From Pseudomonas sp. (lineage in GTDB: Bacteria; Pseudomonadota; Gammaproteobacteria; Pseudomonadales; Pseudomonadaceae): a stretch of DNA of 7,003 nt. Below the pieces are notes generated by a model. The model searched no databases and had not been told where the DNA came from. It saw only the letters and a program-made list of their open reading frames with translations. Where the stretch lies: positions 1 to 7,003 of the forward strand of contig DNMQ01000053.1 of the NCBI GenBank assembly GCA_003488145.1. Reading direction: 5' to 3'. Numbering within the stretch: position 1 is the stretch's first letter; every line of letters begins with the position of its first letter. Position numbers and translations under genes: made by a program. Shown piece by piece: positions 1 to 6,880 of the stretch.

Positions 1-1242
1 TCCATGCACGAGAAGACTGCAGTTTCCGACCTGATCGAAGAGCTGTACACCTTCCTGCGTCAGGCTGACAGCCGCGAGCTGGACCTGCTGTTCACCGCTC
101 TGGACGCCGCTCGCGAAGCTGGCGACAGCGCCAAGGCTGCCGAGATCCAGAACCAGATCGACAACTACGAAACCCACATCGTCCCGATCATCGCCGACAT
201 CGACGCTGGCTTCGGTAACCCGGAAGCCACCTACCTGCTGGCCAAGCGCATGATCGAAGCAGGCGCTTGCTGCATCCAGATCGAGAACCAGGTGTCCGAC
301 GAGAAGCAGTGCGGCCACCAGGACGGTAAAGTGACCGTTCCGCACGCCGACTTCCTCGCCAAGATCGCAGCTGTGCGTTACGCCTTCCTCGAGCTGGGCA
401 TCGACAACGGCGTGATCGTCGCGCGTACCGACTCCCTGGGTGCCGGCCTGACCAAGCAGATCGCCGTGACCAAAGAGCCGGGCGACCTGGGCGACCTGTA
501 CAACTCCTTCCTGGATTGTGAAGAAGTCTCCGCTGCCGATCTGAACAACGGTGACGTGGTTCTGAACCGCGAAGGCAAGCTGCTGCGTCCGAAGCGTCTG
601 CCGTCCAACCTGTTCCAGTTCCGTGCTGGCACCGGTGAAGCGCGCTGCGTACTGGACTGCATCACCTCGCTGCAGAACGGTGCTGACCTGCTGTGGATCG
701 AAACCGAGAAGCCGCACGTTGGTCAGATTGCGGCCATGGTTGACGAAATCCGCAAGACCATCCCGAACGCCAAGCTGGTTTACAACAACAGTCCGTCGTT
801 CAACTGGACGCTGAACTTCCGTCAGCAGGTATTCGATGCGTTCGTCGCCGAAGGCAAGGACGTTTCCGCCTACGACCGCGCCAAGCTGATGAGCGTCGAG
901 TACGACGAAACCGAACTGGCCCAGGTTGCAGACGAGAAGATCCGTACCTTCCAGCGCGACGGTTCGGCTCACGCCGGCATCTTCCACCACCTGATCACCC
1001 TGCCGACCTACCACACCGCCGCACTGTCCACCGACAACCTGGCCAAGGGGTACTTCGCCGACCAGGGTATGCTGGCGTACGTGAAGGGCGTTCAGCGTCA
1101 GGAACTGCGTCAGGGCATCGCCTGCGTCAAGCACCAGAACATGGCTGGTTCCGACATCGGCGACAACCACAAGGAGTACTTCGCTGGCGAAGCCGCTCTG
1201 AAGGCAAGCGGTAAAGACAACACCATGAACCAGTTCCACTAA
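1..1242 (+). CDS. aceA: Isocitrate lyase, 5'-truncated by window edge
   Basis: Isocitrate lyase cleaves isocitrate to glyoxylate and succinate in the cytoplasm, the first step of the glyoxylate shunt used for growth on acetate and fatty acids. The frame is open from base 1, so the ATG at 4 is internal and not the start; 413 codons are present. The pseudomonad enzyme is about 531 residues, so roughly 118 N-terminal residues lie outside the window. Visible hallmarks are the metal-site region DIDAGFGNPEAT (199-234), the signature KQCGH at 304-318 with the catalytic Cys codon at 310-312, VARTDS, and NNSPSFNW (784-807), a substrate-loop motif. KQCGH replaces the KKCGH of E. coli AceA and, with the long insert between the signature and SPSFNW, marks the longer Pseudomonas/Acinetobacter type. 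The gene ends in TAA and is followed by a strong terminator, so it is not co-transcribed with phoX. Family assignment is very secure. Confidence 0.97.
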   Translation, partial: SMHEKTAVSDLIEELYTFLRQADSRELDLLFTALDAAREAGDSAKAAEIQNQIDNYETHIVPIIADIDAGFGNPEATYLLAKRMIEAGACCIQIENQVSDEKQCGHQDGKVTVPHADFLAKIAAVRYAFLELGIDNGVIVARTDSLGAGLTKQIAVTKEPGDLGDLYNSFLDCEEVSAADLNNGDVVLNREGKLLRPKRLPSNLFQFRAGTGEARCVLDCITSLQNGADLLWIETEKPHVGQIAAMVDEIRKTIPNAKLVYNNSPSFNWTLNFRQQVFDAFVAEGKDVSAYDRAKLMSVEYDETELAQVADEKIRTFQRDGSAHAGIFHHLITLPTYHTAALSTDNLAKGYFADQGMLAYVKGVQRQELRQGIACVKHQNMAGSDIGDNHKEYFAGEAALKASGKDNTMNQFH

Positions 1243-1252
1243 GAATCGGTTC

Positions 1253-1270
1253 GCGGCCCTCACCGGCCGC
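1253..1270 (+). other. Small GC hairpin just after aceA
   Basis: GCGGCC (1253-1258) and GGCCGC (1265-1270) form a perfect 6-bp stem around a 6-nt loop, 10 nt after the aceA stop. No T-run follows, so it is not itself an intrinsic terminator. It sits ahead of the real terminator at 1281 and could protect the mRNA 3' end. Being short and GC-only, it could also be chance. Confidence 0.45.
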
Positions 1271-1280
1271 AGGTGTTAAC

Positions 1281-1314
1281 AAAAAGCCTCGGCATCTGCC
1301 GAGGCTTTTTTTTT
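1281..1314 (+). terminator. Rho-independent terminator of aceA
   Basis: A perfect 13-bp stem runs from AAAAAGCCTCGGC (1281-1293) to GCCGAGGCTTTTT (1298-1310) around the 4-nt loop ATCT. It ends in nine consecutive T (1306-1314). It lies about 40 nt after the aceA stop. The A-run on the 5' side also gives a T-run on the minus strand, so it could work in both directions, but the only gene abutting it is aceA on the plus strand. Confidence 0.95.
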
Positions 1315-1367
1315 GCGAGCAAGCAGACTGCGTAGACGAGGCGACATTTCGTCGGCACGACCCCTAC

Positions 1368-1401
1368 CTGTCATTCTGTTGTCGCATATCGAATTTAGCG
1401 T
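1368..1401 (+). promoter_or_regulatory. Pho box and -10 of the phoX promoter (PhoB-dependent)
   Basis: Two 7-mers lie in direct repeat with an 11-bp period: CTGTCAT (1368-1374), a 4-nt spacer, and TTGTCGC (1379-1385). The first is identical to the PhoB half-site consensus and the second keeps its TGTC core. Ten nucleotides later comes TAGCGT (1396-1401), a -10 keeping TA...T. In the E. coli phoA promoter the layout is the same: CTGTCAT, 4 nt, TTGTCAC, 10 nt, TATAGT, with the Pho box replacing the -35. A phosphate-scavenging gene follows directly, which makes PhoB control very plausible. The start of transcription would fall near 1408, giving a leader of about 30 nt. PhoB binding itself is inferred. 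Confidence 0.82.
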
Positions 1402-1425
1402 CATGGCTCCGACAAAAATCGTAAT

Positions 1426-1429
1426 GGAG
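1426..1429 (+). promoter_or_regulatory. Ribosome binding site deciding the GTG start of phoX
   Basis: GGAG lies 7 nt before the GTG at 1437. An in-frame TAA at 1422-1424 blocks any earlier start, and the first downstream in-frame ATG falls inside the Tat signal's hydrophobic core. GTG 1437 is therefore the only start that keeps the whole export signal. Confidence 0.75.
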
Positions 1430-1436
1430 CTGCGCC

Positions 1437-3431
1437 GTGACTACTGAGAACAACGACATTTTGTTTGGCAACGGGGACGAGTTGCCCAGTAACCACTCGA
1501 CGAACCCACACATTCAGGATGTGATCTCTGCTGGCCGTCGAAAGGTAGTGGTTGGCGGCGCAGCCCTGGGAGCCATGGCCTTTCTAGGTGCGGCTATTCC
1601 CGGACTTGCGCGAGCGGCTGAACCATCCGCGCAAGGACTCAAGGACCTCCCCTTCCGACGCCGTACCCGTCTGCCGTTTTCGCCAGTGGCGGTAACGCGG
1701 GCCGATGCTATTACCGTTCCTGCTGGCTATTCCGCGACCACTTTCATTCCATGGGGCACCCCGATTACCGGTAGCTACCCGACCTGGATGGAAGACGCGA
1801 GCAATAGCGCCGAAGACCAGGCTCAACAAGTCGGCATGCATCACGACGGAATGCATTTCTTCCCGATGAACGCAAAACTCGGCGGGCGCCAGAGCGATCA
1901 CGGCTTGCTGGTGCTAAATCACGAATACATTCAAGCGCCTCTGCTCCACCCCAACGGCCCGACGGTGGTCGATGGTAAGCGTGTCGATGTCGACGAGGTC
2001 CGCAAGGAAATCAACGCCCACGGCGTTTCGGTAGTAGAAATCCGCCGCGGCCCGCGTGGCGATTGGTCGGTCTTGCCGACAGCCCGTAACCGCCGCATTA
2101 CGGGTGCCACGCCGATGCGCATTGAAGGCCCCGCGCGCGGCCATGCGCTGATGCGCACCCGCTACAGCCCGAGCGGCACCTCAACCCGCGGAACCCTTAA
2201 CAACTGCGCCAACGGGCATACGCCTTGGGGTACCTACCTCACCTGTGAGGAAAACTGGGCAGGTTACTTCGCCACCGCCGACAGCGACCTACCTCGTGAA
2301 CTTAGCCGCTATGGTGTGCGCGGTAGCGGTCGTTATGGCTGGGAGACAGTTGCCGGCGATGAGTTCGAGCGCTTCAACGCCTCGCGCATCGCGACCGATC
2401 CACAAGCGGATTATCGTAACGAGCCCAACACCTTTGGCTGGATCGTCGAGATAGATCCGTTCGATCCGAACTCAACACCAGTCAAGCACACGGCCCTCGG
2501 CCGTTTCGCCCACGAAGGACTGGTGTTTGCCCCCGTCAGGCCGGGCCGCCCCGTTGTCTGTTATTCCGGCGACGATTCACAGAACGAATATATCTACAAG
2601 TACGTCAGCCGCGACCGCTATCGGCCGCAGCGAAGCGATGGGCGGCTGCTGGACGAGGGGACTCTCTATGTCGCGCGTTTCAACACCGACGGCAGTGGTG
2701 ACTGGCTCGCTCTCGATCATGCCGATCCGGCCTTCCAGCGGGCCTGCGAGACCGCCGGCGTTCAATTTGCAGATCAAGGTGAAGTCCTGATCAACACCCG
2801 TCTGGCCGCCGACATCGTCGGAGCCACCAAGATGGACCGCCCAGAATGGGGGGCGGTTAACCCAGATAGCGGTGAGGTCTACTTCACCCTCACCAACAAC
2901 AGCGGACGCACGGAAACCGACGCCTCCAATCCGCGAGCACCAAACGCATTTGGTCACATCATTCGCTGGCGTGAAGCGAGCCGCGACTTTGCAGGCACGC
3001 GATTCAACTGGGATATCTATTTGCTTGCCGGGCCACAGGACAACAGCCGAGGGCCGAAGGGTCGAGCGCTGGATGAAAGCAACATCATGGCCAGCCCGGA
3101 TGGGTTGTGGTTCGACGACGAGGGTCGACTGTGGATTCAGACTGACATGAGCGGTAGCCAACTGCGCAGCGGGCCGTTTGGTAACAATCAGATGTTGGTT
3201 TCCGATCCCAGAACCGGTGAGACCAAACGGTTTCTCGTCGGGCCTCAGGGCGCTGAGGTAACCGGAATCACAGCTACACCGGACTTCCGGACCCTGTTCG
3301 TCAACATCCAGCACCCTGGCGAAGACTCGACCGCGACGAACTACACGAGCACGTGGCCGGACGGGCCGGGTCGCAGACCCCGCTCAGCAACCGTCATCGT
3401 CACGCGGGACGACGGAAAGCGCCTGATGTAA
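1437..3431 (+). CDS. phoX: PhoX family alkaline phosphatase, Tat-exported
   Basis: This 664-residue protein belongs to the PhoX (DUF839) family of secreted phosphomonoesterases that release phosphate from organic esters during phosphate starvation. Known PhoX enzymes use an iron-calcium cofactor instead of the zinc of PhoA. The N-terminus is a Tat signal: a long polar n-region, AGRRKVVVGG with the twin arginines at residues 34-35, a hydrophobic stretch to about 57, and a likely cut after ARA (residue 60). The metal-site Cys motif NNCANGHTPWGTYLTCEEN has its first Cys at 257. RFAHEG (356-361), YSGDD, MDRPEW (466-471) and SPDGLWFDDEGRLW follow in family order on a beta-propeller-like body. No frameshift or missing segment is visible. 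Translation starts at GTG behind a Pho box, so induction by low phosphate through PhoB is expected. The next gene is convergent, so phoX is probably monocistronic. Confidence 0.93.
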   Translation: MTTENNDILFGNGDELPSNHSTNPHIQDVISAGRRKVVVGGAALGAMAFLGAAIPGLARAAEPSAQGLKDLPFRRRTRLPFSPVAVTRADAITVPAGYSATTFIPWGTPITGSYPTWMEDASNSAEDQAQQVGMHHDGMHFFPMNAKLGGRQSDHGLLVLNHEYIQAPLLHPNGPTVVDGKRVDVDEVRKEINAHGVSVVEIRRGPRGDWSVLPTARNRRITGATPMRIEGPARGHALMRTRYSPSGTSTRGTLNNCANGHTPWGTYLTCEENWAGYFATADSDLPRELSRYGVRGSGRYGWETVAGDEFERFNASRIATDPQADYRNEPNTFGWIVEIDPFDPNSTPVKHTALGRFAHEGLVFAPVRPGRPVVCYSGDDSQNEYIYKYVSRDRYRPQRSDGRLLDEGTLYVARFNTDGSGDWLALDHADPAFQRACETAGVQFADQGEVLINTRLAADIVGATKMDRPEWGAVNPDSGEVYFTLTNNSGRTETDASNPRAPNAFGHIIRWREASRDFAGTRFNWDIYLLAGPQDNSRGPKGRALDESNIMASPDGLWFDDEGRLWIQTDMSGSQLRSGPFGNNQMLVSDPRTGETKRFLVGPQGAEVTGITATPDFRTLFVNIQHPGEDSTATNYTSTWPDGPGRRPRSATVIVTRDDGKRLM

Positions 3432-3438
3432 CTGCGGA

Positions 3439-3463
3439 GGGGCCAAGCCGCAAGGCTGGCCCC
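3439..3463. terminator. Hairpin between convergent phoX and AI-2E gene
   Basis: GGGGCC (3439-3444) pairs with GGCCCC (3458-3463) and AGCC with GGCT, with one bulged A at 3445/3446. The loop is GCAA, a stable GNRA tetraloop when read on the plus strand. It begins 7 nt after the phoX stop and lies 21 nt beyond the end of the opposing gene, so it could serve both transcripts. There is no U-run on either side, so it is not a canonical intrinsic terminator. It may act with Rho or as a 3' end protector. Confidence 0.55.
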
Positions 3464-3484
3464 CCATCAATCCACTGACCACAC

Positions 3485-4534
3485 TCAAGGCTCATCTGGT
3501 GAGGTGAAAAGGCCCCAGGTCGATATGAATAGCGCCGCGACCAGCGGGCCGATCACGAAACCATTCAGTCCGAACAATGCCAGCCCCCCCAGCGTCGAGA
3601 TAAGCACGACGTAGTCCGGCATCTTTGTATCCTTTCCAACCAGAATTGGTCTGAGGATGTTATCCACCAGGCCGATTACCAACACACCATAAAGCGTGAG
3701 TATCACGCCCTGCCAGATCGCGCCGGTCATCAGGAAATAGATGGCTACCGGCGTCCATATCAGGCCCGCCCCGACAGCGGGCAACAATGACAGGAATGCC
3801 ATCAGCACGCCCCACAGCAGCGCCCCGGAGATCCCGAGCACGGCGAAGATGATTCCGCCGAGCGCTCCTTGGGTAACGGCGACGACAATGTTTCCTTTTA
3901 CCGTCGCGCGTACGACTCGCGTGAACTTGCTGAACAGGCGCCGCTTCTGAGCATCGCTGAGCGGAATGGCCTTCCGGATACGCGCCACCAGATCACGCCC
4001 GTCGCGAATCAAGAAGAACAGCAGGTACAGCATGACAAAGAAGCTGACCAGAAACTGGAACGTCCCCTGGCCAAAACTGAACGCTTTTGTCGCGAGGAAT
4101 TGACTTCCCTCGAGCGCCCCAGAGGCCAGCCGTTCACGCATGGAATCGAGGTCACCGAAACCGAAGCGCTGAAGCTGCAGCTGGATCGATTGAGGCAGGA
4201 GCTCGCGGAAGTTGACGACCCAGCTGCCGATGTCCAGCTCGCCACTTTCGATCTGCTTGTAGAGGATCGCACCCTCTTGAACCAGCATCCCGGCGATCAG
4301 AATCACCGGCAGTACGGCGACCAGCAACGAAACTAGCAAGGTGATCAGAGCTGTCAGGTTGCGTCGCTGGCTAAACCGTCTGTAAAGATAGCGCTGCAAG
4401 GGGGCGAAGATGATCGCCAGTATCACCGCCCAGAAGACTGCCCCATAGAACGGCAGCAGGATCCAGCCAAAAGCCAGAGACACCACCACCAGCAGCGCAA
4501 GAAAGACCTTCTGCTCGAGCCTCGAATTGTCCAT
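3485..4534 (-). CDS. AI-2E family transporter (PerM/UPF0118-type membrane protein)
   Basis: This 349-residue integral inner-membrane protein belongs to the AI-2E/PerM family (formerly UPF0118). Hydrophobic segments lie at about 9-27, 30-46, 61-85, 153-175, 213-235, 237-268, 273-290 and 305-340. A soluble stretch at 86-150 precedes the fourth, which is the usual layout of about eight helices. Family marks are FLIRDGRDL (174-182), LLPAVGAGLIWTP (250-262) and DNILRPILVG (291-300). The name comes from E. coli TqsA, linked to export of autoinducer-2, but other members have been reported as Na+(Li+)/H+ antiporters, so the substrate cannot be named. The ATG at 4534 has AGGG (4541-4544) 6 nt upstream. 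The Na+/H+ antiporter-family gene on the same strand ends 122 nt upstream, with a perfect inverted repeat between them. Confidence 0.88.
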   Translation of the reverse strand: MDNSRLEQKVFLALLVVVSLAFGWILLPFYGAVFWAVILAIIFAPLQRYLYRRFSQRRNLTALITLLVSLLVAVLPVILIAGMLVQEGAILYKQIESGELDIGSWVVNFRELLPQSIQLQLQRFGFGDLDSMRERLASGALEGSQFLATKAFSFGQGTFQFLVSFFVMLYLLFFLIRDGRDLVARIRKAIPLSDAQKRRLFSKFTRVVRATVKGNIVVAVTQGALGGIIFAVLGISGALLWGVLMAFLSLLPAVGAGLIWTPVAIYFLMTGAIWQGVILTLYGVLVIGLVDNILRPILVGKDTKMPDYVVLISTLGGLALFGLNGFVIGPLVAALFISTWGLFTSPDEP

Positions 4535-4605
4535 TGTTGACCCTGTCGCTGCGTTTGGTTCTGTTTAGTCAACGAGCGACGGTACGAGTGCGGGTCTGGC
4601 AGATG

Positions 4606-4648
4606 ATTCAGTGTCAGGCCGGAGTTAGGCGTACAGCTGACACTGAAT
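4606..4648. repeat. Perfect 12-bp inverted repeat between the two transporter genes
   Basis: ATTCAGTGTCAG (4606-4617) and CTGACACTGAAT (4637-4648) are exact reverse complements separated by 19 nt. The element begins 8 nt past the antiporter-gene stop codon and ends 71 nt before the AI-2E gene start. As RNA it would form a long stem-loop, but no U-run follows on either strand. It may be a factor-assisted terminator or mRNA-stabilising hairpin for the antiporter transcript, or an operator for the AI-2E gene. The repeat is directly visible; its role is not. Confidence 0.8.
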
Positions 4649-4656
4649 TTGATGCG

Positions 4657-5973
4657 CTACAGCGTCATTGCCGCCAACCAACCAAATGCCAGAAGTGGCA
4701 GGTTGTAATGTAGAAACGTCGGCACGACAGTATCCCAGATATGATTGTGCTGGCCGTCCGCATTCAACCCGGCGGTCGGACCGAGAGTGGAGTCGGATGC
4801 GGGAGAACCGCCATCGCCCAGAGCACCGGCAGTCCCGACCAGACTGACGATCGCCAACGGACTGAAGCCAAGCTCGACACCTAGGGGAACGAAGATCGCG
4901 GCAATGATCGGCACTGTGGAAAAAGAAGACCCAATTCCGATGGTTACCAGCAATCCCACCAGGAGCATCAACAGCGCGCCGACAGCCTTGCTGTCGCCGA
5001 TCCATTGAGTCGAAGCGTCTACCAGCAACTTGACATCGCCCGTTTCACGCATCACCTCGGCAAAACCAGCGGCCGCGATCATGATGAAGCCAATCATGGC
5101 CATCATCTTCATCCCGTCGGTGAACAGGTCGTCCGCTTCGCGCCAGCGCACCACGCCGGAAACGGAAAAGATCACGAACCCAGCAAGCGCGCCAAGTATC
5201 ATCGAGTCCAGCCAAAGCTGAATCACGAAGGCCGCTGCAACTGCGACAGCAGCCACCAGCAGCGTGAGGGGACTGTAGGTCACTGTAGTTTTTTCAAGCT
5301 GCTCGACACGCACGAGGTCGTATTCGCGGGGCTTTCGATAGCTATAAAAAGCAATCAGCAATCCCGCGAGCATTCCGATTGCGGGGATCAGCATTGCCTG
5401 CGTGACTTTGATTCCAGTTACATCCACGCCACTTTTAGCAACGTTTGCCAGCAAGATCTCGTTCAAGAAAATATTGCCGAACCCGACCGGGAGAAACATA
5501 TACGGGGTAATCAGACCGAACGCGAGCACACATGCAATCAAACGCCTGTCGATCTTCATCTTCGACAGCACAAAAAGCAGCGGGGGAACCAGTAGGGGAA
5601 TAAATGCGATATGAATAGGAAGGATATTCTGTGATGAAACAGCAACGGCAAGCAGCAAGCCGATCATCATCCACTTAACCGCTCCGCCCCCTTGCGCTCC
5701 TTGCTTTCCAACCAAAGCTAGCGCCTTGTCAGCAAGGGCATGAGCCAACCCGCTTTTTCCAATGGCAACGGCAAACGCACCCAGCAACGCATAAGACAAG
5801 GCAACTGTTGCGCCACCGCCCAGCCCCTTGTTGAATGCCGCCAAGCTACCCTCAATTCCCAAGCCACCAATCAAACCGCCAGCCATGGCTCCAGCGATGA
5901 GCGCGACCACTACATGCACGCGGCAAAGACTCAGGATCAGCATGATGCCAACAGCCGCAACAACTGCGTTCAT
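4657..5973 (-). CDS. Na+/H+ antiporter family permease (NhaC/YuiF-like)
   Basis: From the chosen start this is a 438-residue polytopic inner-membrane protein of the Na+/H+ antiporter superfamily that includes NhaC and B. subtilis YuiF. The hallmark is near the C-terminus: [15 protein letters not shown] (386-400), followed by [15 protein letters not shown], as in annotated Na+/H+ antiporter and amino-acid permease members. Other conserved stretches are [19 protein letters not shown] (113-131), [17 protein letters not shown] (153-169) and [20 protein letters not shown] (346-365). About eleven hydrophobic segments can be counted. The frame stays open to an ATG at 6045, but the ATG at 5973 has GGAGAG 4 nt upstream and starts directly with the membrane segment [13 protein letters not shown]. 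The extra 24 residues are polar with no ribosome site, so I take 5973. Substrate could be Na+, or an amino or organic acid; sequence alone does not decide. The AI-2E-type gene lies downstream on the same strand. Confidence 0.88.
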   Translation of the reverse strand: MNAVVAAVGIMLILSLCRVHVVVALIAGAMAGGLIGGLGIEGSLAAFNKGLGGGATVALSYALLGAFAVAIGKSGLAHALADKALALVGKQGAQGGGAVKWMMIGLLLAVAVSSQNILPIHIAFIPLLVPPLLFVLSKMKIDRRLIACVLAFGLITPYMFLPVGFGNIFLNEILLANVAKSGVDVTGIKVTQAMLIPAIGMLAGLLIAFYSYRKPREYDLVRVEQLEKTTVTYSPLTLLVAAVAVAAAFVIQLWLDSMILGALAGFVIFSVSGVVRWREADDLFTDGMKMMAMIGFIMIAAAGFAEVMRETGDVKLLVDASTQWIGDSKAVGALLMLLVGLLVTIGIGSSFSTVPIIAAIFVPLGVELGFSPLAIVSLVGTAGALGDGGSPASDSTLGPTAGLNADGQHNHIWDTVVPTFLHYNLPLLAFGWLAAMTL

Positions 5974-5977
5974 TGAA

Positions 5978-5983
5978 CTCTCC
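5978..5983 (-). promoter_or_regulatory. Ribosome binding site fixing the antiporter start at 5973
   Basis: Read on the minus strand, GGAGAG lies 4 nt before the ATG at 5973-5971. No comparable site precedes the alternative ATGs at 6045 or 5985, and the 5985 ATG overlaps this motif. Confidence 0.8.
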
Positions 5984-6017
5984 ATACAAACGACAAAACG
6001 TCGCGAAAAAACGCCGT

Positions 6018-6057
6018 ACTCTGCAATAACGGAACTGGGTGTCAAAAGCAGATCTGC
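6018..6057 (-). promoter_or_regulatory. Candidate promoter and palindromic operator upstream of antiporter gene
   Basis: On the minus strand a consensus -35, TTGACA, lies at 6045-6040. Sixteen nucleotides on is only a weak -10, CAGAGT (6023-6018). Two bases upstream of the -35 sits a perfect 10-bp palindrome, GCAGATCTGC (6057-6048), well placed for a regulator. The leader to the ATG would be near 40 nt. A weak -10 with a consensus -35 suits an activator-dependent promoter, but that is inference and the -10 choice is uncertain. Confidence 0.35.
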
Positions 6058-6138
6058 ACGATAAGCAACTTACACGTATCTACCTGGGCAACGCACTGCA
6101 CGAGAATGCTTTACCCAAATGCCTACTTAGCCCACTTT

Positions 6139-6173
6139 GTCTGATATAGATGCAAGCATAGGAATGATCAGAC
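6139..6173. repeat. 7-bp inverted repeat downstream of queD
   Basis: GTCTGAT (6139-6145) and ATCAGAC (6167-6173) are exact reverse complements, 21 nt apart, starting 18 nt after the queD stop on the minus strand. No U-run follows, so it is a poor terminator candidate. At 7 bp with a long loop it may be chance. No better terminator for queD is visible in the gap before the antiporter gene. Confidence 0.3.
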
Positions 6174-6191
6174 CGCACGCTCTGGGCAATG

Positions 6192-6548
6192 CTAATCGCC
6201 GCAGTACTCACAACCGCTTGTACAGGTTTCATGAATACGGATGCGCGAAAGCTCAGGCAAAAGCGGTTTGAGCTCAGTCCAGATCCATTTCGCAAGATTC
6301 TCGCTTGTGGGGTTTTCTAACCCAGGAATATCGTTCAGATAATTGTGATCCAGCAGCTCATACAACGGCTTGAAGACAGACTTGATTTCACCAAAATCGC
6401 GGATCCAGCCCGTATGCGGATCCACCGTACCGCTGATATATAACGCTACCCGGAAAGAATGCCCGTGCAGTCGGCCACATTTGTGTCCCTGCGGTACATT
6501 CGGCAAACGATGTGCTGACTCAAACGTAAACTCTTTGAATATTTCCAC
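6192..6548 (-). CDS. queD: 6-carboxy-5,6,7,8-tetrahydropterin synthase QueD
   Basis: QueD converts 7,8-dihydroneopterin triphosphate to 6-carboxytetrahydropterin, the second step of the preQ0/queuosine tRNA-modification pathway. It is a cytoplasmic zinc enzyme of the 6-pyruvoyl-tetrahydropterin synthase family. The 118 residues match a full bacterial QueD. Zinc ligands are H13 in ESAHRLP and H28/H30 in RLHGH. The catalytic Cys is C24 in KCGRLHGH, with D67-H68 in LLDHNYLND and E107 in HETCTSG. These align with E. coli QueD C27, D70/H71 and E110 at a constant offset of 3. The start is GTG, giving the usual [13 protein letters not shown]; its ribosome site is weak (GTGAGT about 8 nt upstream). 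The C-terminus [10 protein letters not shown] has three cysteines (109, 113, 116). No other queuosine gene is in the window. The gene reads away from the rRNA operon end, with about 280 nt between the rrn terminator and the GTG. Confidence 0.95.
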   Translation of the reverse strand: MEIFKEFTFESAHRLPNVPQGHKCGRLHGHSFRVALYISGTVDPHTGWIRDFGEIKSVFKPLYELLDHNYLNDIPGLENPTSENLAKWIWTELKPLLPELSRIRIHETCTSGCEYCGD

Positions 6549-6832
6549 TAGATAGACTCACAGTCTGGTCGCCAGATTGAGGGGCGATTTTACGCATTTT
6601 GACAGCGTGGCACATGCATTACACCAGCTGTAGATGCTGGGCGATGAGCGAATGAATGGCTGTGGAAGTGCTGAGGCACTAACGGCACGCGGAGCCGGAA
6701 AACTGCAAAGGGCTACGTGGTTGGTCGCCCCCCCGGCTCCAGGCAGACGAAAACAGCACAAGATAACTGCAGTTCAGTTGCACTATCGGCAATTCCAGCA
6801 CCGCCTTAGCGCCTCGTGCTTTTCTCTGCCCC
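6549..6832. other. Intergenic region between queD and the rRNA operon
   Basis: No convincing gene is seen. A 67-codon minus-strand frame (6761-6558) has no recognisable domain or ribosome site and I reject it. On the minus strand TAAAAT (6592-6587) is a plausible -10 for queD, about 40 nt before its GTG, with no good -35. An imperfect hairpin, CAGTCTGG (6561-6568) with CCAGATTG (6572-6579) around 3 nt, lies in the queD leader; one pair is G-T or A-C depending on the strand. I see no tRNA or known preQ1 riboswitch pattern. Confidence 0.5.
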
Positions 6833-6873
6833 AAAAGCAAACCCCCGACCAGCTTACGCGGGTCGGGGGTTTG
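6833..6873 (-). terminator. Rho-independent terminator of the rRNA operon
   Basis: CAAACCCCCGACC (6838-6850) and GGTCGGGGGTTTG (6861-6873) form a perfect 13-bp stem around a 10-nt loop. On the minus strand the stem is followed by C and then TTTT (6836-6833). It starts 7 nt beyond the 3' end of the 5S rRNA gene, as expected for the end of an rrn operon. The U-run is short but the stem is strong. Confidence 0.9.
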
Positions 6874-6880
6874 GGAAAGG

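Noticed and set aside
1424..1447. Seven-codon ATG frame (MELRRDY, then TGA) overlapping the phoX GTG start
   Set aside because: It has no ribosome site of its own, the GGAG lies inside it, and frames this short arise easily by chance. The in-frame GTG with correct spacing explains the site.
2577..3314. 245-codon frame on the minus strand inside phoX
   Set aside because: It is antisense to a well-supported gene in GC-rich DNA, with no recognisable domain or ribosome site, and is explained by codon bias of phoX.
3869..4336. 155-codon plus-strand frame opposite the AI-2E gene
   Set aside because: It is an antisense shadow of the membrane protein. The Gln/Glu-rich translation mirrors Leu/Phe codons on the other strand.
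4535..4573. GTTGAC and GTCAAC 6-bp inverted repeat upstream of the AI-2E gene
   Set aside because: Six base pairs with a 26-nt spacer is within chance expectation, and no promoter element aligns with it convincingly.
5005..5595. 196-codon plus-strand frame opposite the antiporter gene
   Set aside because: The translation is polar and low-complexity in character (rich in His, Gln, Asn, Arg), as expected for the complement of a membrane-protein gene; no domain is seen.
6549..6600. Possible preQ1 riboswitch in the queD leader
   Set aside because: The leader has only a short imperfect hairpin. The conserved preQ1-I pseudoknot sequence and A-rich tail are not visible.
6558..6761. 67-codon minus-strand frame between queD and the rRNA operon
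   Set aside because: No ribosome site, no recognisable domain, and an irregular Cys/Pro/Ser/Ala-rich translation typical of non-coding DNA.
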